Part shown: positions 1 through 5,130 of the stretch, in pieces
Layout: each line of letters opens with the position of its first letter
Numbering within the stretch: position 1 is the first letter of the stretch
Assembly: GCA_002746425.1 (NCBI GenBank)
Contig: NVXB01000019.1
Location: 15,994 to 24,626, forward strand
Direction of reading: 5' to 3'
DNA from: Hyphomicrobiales bacterium
Lineage (GTDB): Bacteria > Pseudomonadota > Alphaproteobacteria > Rhizobiales > GCA-2746425
DNA: 8,633 bases
Notes under the pieces: generated by a model
Told to the model about the DNA's origin: nothing
Databases searched by the model: none
The model's input: the letters and a program-made list of their open reading frames with translations, nothing else
Program-made: the position numbers and the translations under genes

Positions 1-158
1 GCACTCACGGTTTTGGAGGGGCCAACCGGCACGCCGGGGTCAACCACCGCATCGCCGAGGCCCGTGCTCCATGCCATCCATTTTTCCATATGCGCCTTGC
101 CTTCTTCTTTGGATTCGATTTTGGGCTGGCCGTGATAGGCGAAAACGTATTTTTGCAT
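1..158 (-). CDS. YCII/DGPF-like small protein, partial (3' end outside window)
   Basis: The minus strand reads ATG at 158-156 and stays open for 52 codons to the window edge, so only the N-terminal half is present. The product begins MQKYVFAYHGQP, then has a charged helix (KEEGKAHMEKWMAWSTGLG) and the segment DAVVDPGVPVGPSKTVS. This beta strand, helix, then 'G-x-P-x-G-x-S-K-T-V' layout matches small YCII-related (DGPF) proteins of about 100 residues, a ferredoxin-like fold whose cellular role is mostly unknown. An AGGA (complement of 166-169) lies about 7 bases before the ATG. The gene is divergent from the TetR gene at 303, so it is a natural candidate target of that regulator. The family call rests on remembered similarity. 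The start is well supported, and the downstream end cannot be seen. Confidence 0.72.
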   Translation of the reverse strand, partial: MQKYVFAYHGQPKIESKEEGKAHMEKWMAWSTGLGDAVVDPGVPVGPSKTVS

Positions 159-199
159 AATGTGTTCCTGTTTTAACAAGGGCCCTAATTGGGAGAACC

Positions 200-212
200 T
201 AGATTGAATCTA
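200..212. promoter_or_regulatory. Perfect palindrome, candidate TetR operator
   Basis: TAGATT and AATCTA form perfect 6-bp arms around a single central G. The odd-centred, AT-rich form and the position near the middle of a tetR divergent gap fit a TetR-type operator. It lies 42 bp upstream of the YCII-like start codon, where a bound repressor could cover that promoter. Binding is inferred, and only the symmetry is seen. Confidence 0.45.
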
Positions 213-229
213 AAAGGCACTATTGCAGC

Positions 230-248
230 TCTTTAAAAATGTTAAAGA
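230..248. repeat. Inverted repeat TCTTTAA-n5-TTAAAGA
   Basis: Perfect 7-bp arms are separated by AAATG. The element is AT-only apart from the outer C/G pair, so it would form a weak hairpin. It could equally be a protein-binding dyad overlapping the tetR promoter. It lies 55 bp upstream of the tetR start. Confidence 0.4.
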
Positions 249-272
249 ACATATTTTGAAATAGAATTAGGC

Positions 273-287
273 TGGGTTCAGAACCCA
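273..287. promoter_or_regulatory. Perfect palindrome TGGGTTC-A-GAACCCA just before the tetR RBS
   Basis: Perfect 7-bp arms surround a single A, and a further G/C pair forms beyond one mismatch (271 with 289). The element ends three bases before the GGGAGGA ribosome binding site. It may be an autoregulatory operator that blocks tetR transcription. With a one-base loop it is a poor RNA hairpin, so a DNA-binding site is the better reading. Confidence 0.42.
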
Positions 288-302
288 ACGGGGAGGATCA
301 TT

Positions 303-920
303 GTGCCTTATAGCAGCGAACACAAGCAGGAAACGCGGGCAAAAATTGTTGAATGCGCGCGCATTCTATTCAATCGACATGGCTTTCAGGATGTCACGAT
401 TGATCAAATTATGCGTGAGGCCGGGCTGACGCGCGGCGGGTTTTACAATCATTTCAAAAGCAAGGAAGCGCTGTATTCTGCCGCAGTTTCCAGTTTTTTA
501 ATTGGGCGCGGCGCGCAGTGGCGCCAGGGCGCGGGGGTTGATCCGCAAAAGCCCAGCCCGGATATGTCGCGGCGTATGATTGAGGGATATTTGTCCTCCG
601 CGCATTTGGGCGATCTGGATGGCCAATGCCCGATGATTGCCCTGCCATCCGATGTCGCGCGCGCCAACCCGGATGTGCAAGCATCCTATCAGGAGCTTTT
701 GGAGGCCATGGTGTGGCTGTTTGAAAGTGGTGCTGGTGCTGATCCTCAAGCCTCAAACGCCAATGAAGAAGCGGGGCAACTAGCCCGGCAAAAAGCCTTA
801 TCGCTAGCGGCGCTTTGCGTTGGCGGTATGGTGCTGGCCCGCAGCCTGCCAGATTCCACATTGGCAGACGAGGTCCGCCGCGCCGCCCATCAAACCGCAA
901 CCGAAATGACGATGGCATGA
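303..920 (+). CDS. TetR/AcrR-family transcriptional regulator
   Basis: This 205-residue protein has the usual TetR length and layout. Residues 10-30 (ETRAKIVECARILFNRHGF) form the first helices. The helix-turn-helix lies at about 33-53 (IDQIMREAGLTRGGFYNHF), followed by KSKEAL, a typical TetR signature. The C-terminal region (about 65-205) is the ligand and dimerisation domain. It includes a DGQCPMIAL segment near 106-114, which resembles the 'G-C-x-x-A' strand found in many AcrR-like members. The start is GTG at 303, supported by GGGAGGA at 291-297 with a 5-base gap. The gene is divergent from the YCII-like gene, with palindromes between them, so it probably represses itself and that neighbour. 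The inducing ligand cannot be read from sequence. Base composition is like the host genes and unlike the KAP gene that follows. Confidence 0.93.
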   Translation: MPYSSEHKQETRAKIVECARILFNRHGFQDVTIDQIMREAGLTRGGFYNHFKSKEALYSAAVSSFLIGRGAQWRQGAGVDPQKPSPDMSRRMIEGYLSSAHLGDLDGQCPMIALPSDVARANPDVQASYQELLEAMVWLFESGAGADPQASNANEEAGQLARQKALSLAALCVGGMVLARSLPDSTLADEVRRAAHQTATEMTMA

Positions 921-1047
921 GGTGTGGATGATGCCCAAAATGTAAAGATGCAGATGAGGTAGAGCTGTTCCTTGGTATAAATAATTTCTACTCTTAATTG
1001 CGGGGTGTTAAGCTGAAAACCTTAGCAATTCATTCAGTAGATTCTCA
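921..1047. promoter_or_regulatory. Gap upstream of the KAP gene with a weak dyad and no Shine-Dalgarno
   Basis: The 127 bp between tetR and the KAP NTPase gene become strongly AT-rich from about 970 (GGTATAAATAATTTC), where a promoter is plausible, but no clear -35/-10 pair is present. A broken dyad has AATTGC (996-1001) pairing with GCAATT (1025-1030) and inner TAAG (1009-1012) pairing with CTTA (1021-1024). It ends 18 bases before the start codon. The sequence just before ATG 1048 has no purine-rich ribosome binding site. No terminator is seen after tetR, so read-through into the KAP gene is possible. Confidence 0.35.
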
Positions 1048-3201
1048 ATGTCCGATACTCAAAACTCAAGCAGTCTTGATCGCCCTTTGACAAGCATTGG
1101 TGATGACAAACTTTATCGCGAAAATTTCGTTAAACAGCTTTGCAATGCCTTGATTGTTACAGACAATAACAAGGCAACGGGTGCTGTCATTGGTTTAATG
1201 GGCGAATGGGGCAGCGGTAAATCCAGCATACTGAACTTTGTGGAGCAGGAGATTTTGAACCGTTCCAAAGAGGCTATTGTTTTTCGATTTGATCCGTGGC
1301 TCATTTCTGAGCGGGATCAACTTGTTGAAAGCTTTCTGCAGGATTTCAAGCTGGCAGTCCAAAAAAACAAAGGTATATTGGGGCGAATATTTTTTATAAC
1401 AGGCTACTTACTTACTCGGTATCAGAAAAAACTATCGATCGGATTGGATATTCTGGGCATTGTCGCCGGATGGTTGGTTAGTGCCGGTATCCTTGTAAGT
1501 AACATTCCATTTATTGGTAGTGTTGCAAAGCACCTTATTGAGTTGTTTAAGAGTGAGGATAAGACACTTCACCAGCTAAAGTCGCAGATTGACAAGGGTT
1601 TGGTTGCCTTGGATTTTCCAATTGTTGTGCTGATTGATGAAGTTGATCGGCTTGATAACACCGAAATTGTGGAAATCATGCGCTTGGTGAAGTCTGTCGC
1701 GGATTTTCCAAATGTTTCTTATCTCATTGCTTATGATGCGGACCGTGTTGTGGAAGCGTTAGGAGCCCAATCGCCCTCGGGTGATGCAGAGCGTAAGGGC
1801 CGGGCCTATCTTGAGAAAATCGTCCAGCATCAAATTCTTCTACCTGCTTTGTTTGAAGATGAACTGAAACAAATGCTAAGAGATGAAGTCTCTAACGTAA
1901 TTGCTGATGAATACCTGCAGGATTTGACAAAAACAGATGGCAATTATGCGCGCCTAGAAAGAGCAATATTTCCTTATCTCATTCAAACGCCACGTGATTT
2001 AAAGAGGTGCATCGGGATATTCAGAACTCAGTATTTAATGGTAGGCAGCGAAGTCTATTGGGTCGATGTACTCGGTTATTCCATTTTATTAACAAAAGCG
2101 CCACAAGTAGCTAACCACGTACGGCGCGACCCTATTTTTTTCTCAGATGATTTTGAGCACCTAGGAATTGCCTATCATCGTTACGACAATAACCCTCCGT
2201 CCAATTCGAAACAATTGGCAGGGCTATTGGGTGATGATTGGGACAAACAGCTAGAGCGCAATTTGATTTTGTGTCTGTTTCCTCGGTTTGCAGCGTCAGA
2301 ATCTTGGGTAAATGTGGATTCAGAAAACCAAACTAAAATTCGAAATAGTCGTCCGCTTGCTTTTCTCATGAGACAAGGCATCCCCCCTGGATATTATTCG
2401 ATAGAGCAGGCGAGTGTCGTCTTTAACTTGAATAAATCTCGAATGGCCTCTGCGTTGAAGGCTTCCATGAATGACGATAAACTTTCAGATTTTGAATATT
2501 TACTATCCTATCATTACGACAAGTTGGCGATTAGGGATGATGTTGCACTTTGGGTAAATTTGGTCTCATGGATTTCCAAACCGGATAGTGTTCCGCTTGG
2601 TGAAATTGATCCAATGTTCCATGTTTTTAGATTGTTTGATGCCACTCTTATCACCGCTGCAAAAAACTCTAAAACTCTCAAGCAGAACTATCATAAAATT
2701 GTAAATTCCTTGGCAGATAGAGGGCTTGATCAATATGTGGCTCATTTGCTGCGGAACGAAGTTTTTGCACATGGCTTGTTTGAGGTTAAAGCCCGCTCCG
2801 ACTACCCCAAATTGATTGAAGAGGCTGAAGCCCGCAATTTATGTATTTTGATCAGTAAAGAATGGAAAAACCGACATATGACAAGTGATTGGTTCTTCAC
2901 CAACTGGAAAGAAACTCCGATTTGGCTCATGAATGACATGGGCGTTTGGGATGAAGAATGCAGGAAGCGGCTTGCCGAATTAATAGATGACCGGCGAACT
3001 TTTGATAGCTTTATCTTAATGGTGTGGGGGGCAGACTATATTATCAACCGAGAGGTGCTTGAAACCATGTTGGGTAATAAGGTTTTTGCGGATTTGTTCC
3101 GTAAGTATGGCCGTATTGATGGAAATAGTCAGCCTAATAAAGATGTGTCAAACGCGCGAAGCAAAATTCTGAGAACGTTTGGTGATATATTTAACCTGTA
3201 A
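1048..3201 (+). CDS. KAP-family P-loop NTPase with membrane segments, possible phage-exclusion protein
   Basis: This 717-residue protein has a clear Walker A (GEWGSGKSS, residues 52-60), an FDPW motif (81-84), and a Walker B (PIVVLIDEVDRLD, 191-203) followed by a helix and a sensor-like strand ending IAYD (227-230). AYLEKIVQ (253-260) is another common KAP motif. Between Walker A and B lie hydrophobic stretches at about 110-122 and 131-157, matching the membrane insert typical of KAP NTPases, so the ATPase is probably anchored in the inner membrane with cytoplasmic catalytic parts. Residues about 400-717 match nothing I recognise. The ATG at 1048 is preferred because an in-frame stop lies at 1009 and the next Met is beside Walker A. 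No Shine-Dalgarno is visible. Sampled lines are about 37-45% GC, against about 60% in lysA, suggesting transfer. PifA of plasmid F is a KAP protein that excludes T7. A defence role here is inference, since no partner nuclease or toxin gene is adjacent. Confidence 0.9.
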   Translation: MSDTQNSSSLDRPLTSIGDDKLYRENFVKQLCNALIVTDNNKATGAVIGLMGEWGSGKSSILNFVEQEILNRSKEAIVFRFDPWLISERDQLVESFLQDFKLAVQKNKGILGRIFFITGYLLTRYQKKLSIGLDILGIVAGWLVSAGILVSNIPFIGSVAKHLIELFKSEDKTLHQLKSQIDKGLVALDFPIVVLIDEVDRLDNTEIVEIMRLVKSVADFPNVSYLIAYDADRVVEALGAQSPSGDAERKGRAYLEKIVQHQILLPALFEDELKQMLRDEVSNVIADEYLQDLTKTDGNYARLERAIFPYLIQTPRDLKRCIGIFRTQYLMVGSEVYWVDVLGYSILLTKAPQVANHVRRDPIFFSDDFEHLGIAYHRYDNNPPSNSKQLAGLLGDDWDKQLERNLILCLFPRFAASESWVNVDSENQTKIRNSRPLAFLMRQGIPPGYYSIEQASVVFNLNKSRMASALKASMNDDKLSDFEYLLSYHYDKLAIRDDVALWVNLVSWISKPDSVPLGEIDPMFHVFRLFDATLITAAKNSKTLKQNYHKIVNSLADRGLDQYVAHLLRNEVFAHGLFEVKARSDYPKLIEEAEARNLCILISKEWKNRHMTSDWFFTNWKETPIWLMNDMGVWDEECRKRLAELIDDRRTFDSFILMVWGADYIINREVLETMLGNKVFADLFRKYGRIDGNSQPNKDVSNARSKILRTFGDIFNL

Positions 3202-3212
3202 AAACTATTGTG

Positions 3213-3253
3213 GCCAAATTGCACTGCTTTGGCAAAAGCATACCCAATTTGGC
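3213..3253. terminator. Two-part hairpin after the KAP gene
   Basis: GCCAAATTG (3213-3221) pairs perfectly with CAATTTGGC (3245-3253). Inside it, TGCTTT (3225-3230) pairs with AAAGCA (3235-3240) around a GGCA loop. The two stems are joined by a small internal loop (CAC against TACC). It begins 11 bases after the KAP stop codon. No T-run follows, so it is not a standard intrinsic terminator. It may protect the mRNA 3' end, slow transcription, or be an extragenic palindromic repeat. Confidence 0.5.
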
Positions 3254-3346
3254 GAATGGCGTGATGTCCCTCTTGAAATCCTTTTCGACATACGCCACAA
3301 CAGCCATTAACTTTAATGATATGCGCCATTTTTTAAGGAGCAGCCC
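3254..3346 (+). promoter_or_regulatory. Probable promoter region of the lptM-lysA operon
   Basis: The segment between the hairpin and the lipoprotein start must carry the promoter if lptM-lysA is transcribed separately from the KAP gene. A TTCGAC at 3284-3289 could act as a -35 box, with a weak TAACTT 18 bases further on (3308-3313), but this is only a guess. A perfect dyad CATTAA-CT-TTAATG (3305-3318) overlaps that possible -10 region and looks operator-like. AAGGAG at 3335-3340 is a strong ribosome binding site, six bases before the GTG start. Confidence 0.35.
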
Positions 3347-3574
3347 GTGACTCGTAAGCAGACTCAGACCCTAAGCCTGATTGGCGTTTTAACTCTGACA
3401 TTGGCCCTTGGTGCCTGTGGCCGCGCTGGTGGTCTGGAATCTCCCGGTGGTAGTGGTGGCACTCTTCGTGGCCCCGGTGGTTCTTTGGAAGATGCTGTCA
3501 TTGGATATAATGGCACAACACCAGATGGCGCAGTGAAGCCGAGCCGGAAATTCTTCCTCGATCCGCTGCTCTAG
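3347..3574 (+). CDS. lptM: Small LptM-like outer-membrane lipoprotein
   Basis: This 75-residue protein starts with GTG at 3347 behind a strong AAGGAG (3335-3340). It has a classic lipoprotein signal: positive residues (TRK), a hydrophobic core (LSLIGVLTLTLALG) and a lipobox LGAC with Cys at residue 24. The rest is short and Gly/Pro-rich, ending FFLDPLL, a tail I associate with the small lipoproteins found next to lysA in alphaproteobacteria (the LptM/YifL type). In E. coli LptM assists maturation of the LPS translocon LptD/LptE at the outer membrane. That function is carried over here only by family resemblance. It lies 33 bp before lysA on the same strand and is likely cotranscribed. The lipoprotein call is firm, and the LptM name is somewhat less so. 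Confidence 0.82.
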   Translation: MTRKQTQTLSLIGVLTLTLALGACGRAGGLESPGGSGGTLRGPGGSLEDAVIGYNGTTPDGAVKPSRKFFLDPLL

Positions 3575-3607
3575 TAAATGACACTTCTATAAGTCCGGAG
3601 GCCGTCC

Positions 3608-4873
3608 TTGCATCATTTTACCTATCGCAATGGTGTTCTCCACGCTGAAGATGTGGCCGTGCCAGACATTGCCGCTGTTGTTGGCACGCCGTTTTATTGC
3701 TATTCAACGGCAACGCTCACCCGCCATTTAAATGTTTTCACAAAAGCTTTTGGCAAGCTGGACCCGCTGGTCTGCTATGCCATGAAGGCCAATTCCAATC
3801 AGGCCGTGTTGGCAACGTTGGCCAAGGCCGGGTCGGGCGCAGATGTGGTGTCGCAGGGCGAATTGCTGCGCGCATTGGCGGCGGGCATTCCAGCCAGTAA
3901 AATCATGTTTTCCGGGGTCGGCAAAACCGCCGCTGAAATGCGTTATGCGCTGGAAGCCGACATTTTGTGTTTTAACGTCGAGAGTGAGCCGGAGCTGGCG
4001 CGCCTTAATGATGTGGCGCTGTCGCTTGGCAAAATCGCGCCGGTATCTTTGCGCATCAATCCCGATGTCGATGCCAAAACCCACGCCAAAATCGCCACCG
4101 GACGGGCCGAGAACAAATTTGGCATTTCCTGGCAGCGCGCCGAAGCAATTTTTGACCTTGCGCGCACAATGCCGGGTATTAGCGCCACTGGTATCGATGT
4201 GCATATCGGCTCGCAAATCGTCGATATGGAACCTTTTGACATGGCTTTTGGCAAGTTGGCCGAGCTGGTTGGCACTTTGCGCGCGAAGGGACATGATATT
4301 GATCATGTTGATCTTGGCGGCGGGCTGGGCATTCCCTATCGCAACGACAATAACCCACCGCCTTTGCCAGATGCCTATGCCGCTGTTGTCAACAAGCACA
4401 TGGATAATCTGAATTGCCAGGTGATTTTTGAACCGGGTCGATTGATTGCCGGTAATGCCGGTATTTTGGTCAGTGAAGTCATCTATGTGAAAGAGGGTGA
4501 TGCCAAGAATTTCGTCATCGTTGATGCGGCGATGAATGATCTGTTGCGCCCCACTTTGTATGATGCCTATCACGAAATTTGGCCCGTGGTGGAAGCCGCC
4601 GATGGCACGGATGAATTTGCCGCCGATATTGTGGGTCCTGTTTGCGAAACCGGCGACTATCTCGGCCTTGAGCGCAAAATGACGAAACCGGTTCCAGGTG
4701 ACTTGCTGGCTGTGATGTCGGCCGGTGCTTACGGCGCTGTGCAGGCCTCGACCTATAATTCCCGATTGCTGATTCCAGAAGTGCTGGTTAATGGCGATGA
4801 GTTCCACATCATCCGCCCGCGCTTGAGCTATGAAGATTTGATCGCACTCGACAGCGTTCCCGATTGGATTTAA
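3608..4873 (+). CDS. lysA: Diaminopimelate decarboxylase
   Basis: LysA removes CO2 from meso-diaminopimelate to give L-lysine, the last step of the DAP pathway, using pyridoxal phosphate in the cytoplasm. The 421-residue length is normal for the family. Visible motifs are the PLP-binding lysine in CYAMKANSN (Lys60), HIGSQI (199-204), the phosphate-binding GGG (237-239), EPGR (275-278), the catalytic-cysteine motif CETGD (346-350, Cys346) and the C-terminal YGAVQASTYNSR (375-386). The domains run N-terminal alanine-racemase-like barrel, then beta-sandwich. The start is TTG at 3608, chosen because GGAGG (3597-3601) lies six bases upstream and translation gives a normal LysA N-terminus. It follows the lipoprotein gene by 33 bp in an apparent operon. 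All catalytic motifs are present, so the enzyme should be active. Confidence 0.98.
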   Translation: MHHFTYRNGVLHAEDVAVPDIAAVVGTPFYCYSTATLTRHLNVFTKAFGKLDPLVCYAMKANSNQAVLATLAKAGSGADVVSQGELLRALAAGIPASKIMFSGVGKTAAEMRYALEADILCFNVESEPELARLNDVALSLGKIAPVSLRINPDVDAKTHAKIATGRAENKFGISWQRAEAIFDLARTMPGISATGIDVHIGSQIVDMEPFDMAFGKLAELVGTLRAKGHDIDHVDLGGGLGIPYRNDNNPPPLPDAYAAVVNKHMDNLNCQVIFEPGRLIAGNAGILVSEVIYVKEGDAKNFVIVDAAMNDLLRPTLYDAYHEIWPVVEAADGTDEFAADIVGPVCETGDYLGLERKMTKPVPGDLLAVMSAGAYGAVQASTYNSRLLIPEVLVNGDEFHIIRPRLSYEDLIALDSVPDWI

Positions 4874-4877
4874 AAAA

Positions 4878-4919
4878 CCGAATTTAATCCTGTTTTGGGA
4901 TATTTTGACCAAAATTCGG
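4878..4919. repeat. Long-loop inverted repeat after lysA
   Basis: CCGAATTT (4878-4885) pairs perfectly with AAATTCGG (4912-4919). The 26-base interior contains a small second dyad, ATCC (4887-4890) with GGAT (4898-4901). It starts four bases after the lysA stop codon. No T-tract follows, so it is at best a weak or Rho-assisted terminator for lptM-lysA. Confidence 0.42.
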
Positions 4920-4953
4920 GCAAGAACACCAAGATAGATGAAGGGGTGTGAAG

Positions 4954-4986
4954 CACCTTTCCTAATTGTCATGATTTGGAAAGGTG
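4954..4986. repeat. Perfect 9-bp inverted repeat in the lysA-TIGR02302 gap
   Basis: CACCTTTCC (4954-4962) pairs with GGAAAGGTG (4978-4986). After one T/T mismatch the pairing resumes with AAT (4964-4966) and ATT (4974-4976). This gives a strong hairpin, followed by AGGGGACTGG rather than a T-run. It may be part of the lysA 3' end, a 5' leader structure of the next gene, or an extragenic palindrome. Confidence 0.48.
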
Positions 4987-5130
4987 AGGGGACTGGCCAA
5001 TTCAAGCGTGTGTGTTAAACTCGAAAAACCCTACACAACAGGGATGATGAACGGGTATATGAAGGTGTTTTGACCACCAAACTGCCGTTTATGCATCCGT
5101 ATTTTCCACGGGTTTGGAAGGCCGAACCAC
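4987..5130 (+). promoter_or_regulatory. Leader/promoter region of the TIGR02302 gene
   Basis: This is the remaining part of the 257-bp gap after lysA. No clear -35/-10 pair can be named. A ten-codon frame (ATG 5044 to TGA 5073) and an 18-codon frame (ATG 5091 to TGA 5147, overlapping the next start) exist, but neither has a good ribosome binding site and both are probably chance. GGAAGG at 5116-5121 is a plausible but distant ribosome binding site for ATG 5131. Confidence 0.3.

Larger units (their letters stand above)
159..302. promoter_or_regulatory. Divergent intergenic control region with three inverted repeats
   Basis: This 144-bp AT-rich gap separates the minus-strand YCII-like gene from the plus-strand tetR gene and must hold both promoters. 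Three inverted repeats are visible: TAGATT-G-AATCTA (200-212), TCTTTAA-n5-TTAAAGA (230-248) and TGGGTTC-A-GAACCCA (273-287). TetR-family proteins usually bind palindromes in the gap next to their own divergent gene, so at least one is a likely operator. No -35/-10 pair stands out enough to be assigned. GGGAGGA at 291-297 is the ribosome binding site of the tetR gene. Confidence 0.6.

Noticed and set aside
921..3346. Direct repeats or att-like sites flanking the KAP gene
   Set aside because: The two flanks were compared by eye. Only short, imperfect similarities were found, and there is no integrase, transposase or tRNA, so no mobile element boundary can be called.
3728..5005. A 425-codon open frame on the minus strand opposite lysA
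   Set aside because: It lies almost wholly antisense to lysA, whose catalytic motifs are all intact. The translation is rich in His, Ile, Asn and Gly with no recognisable domain, as expected for a mirror frame of a GC-biased gene.
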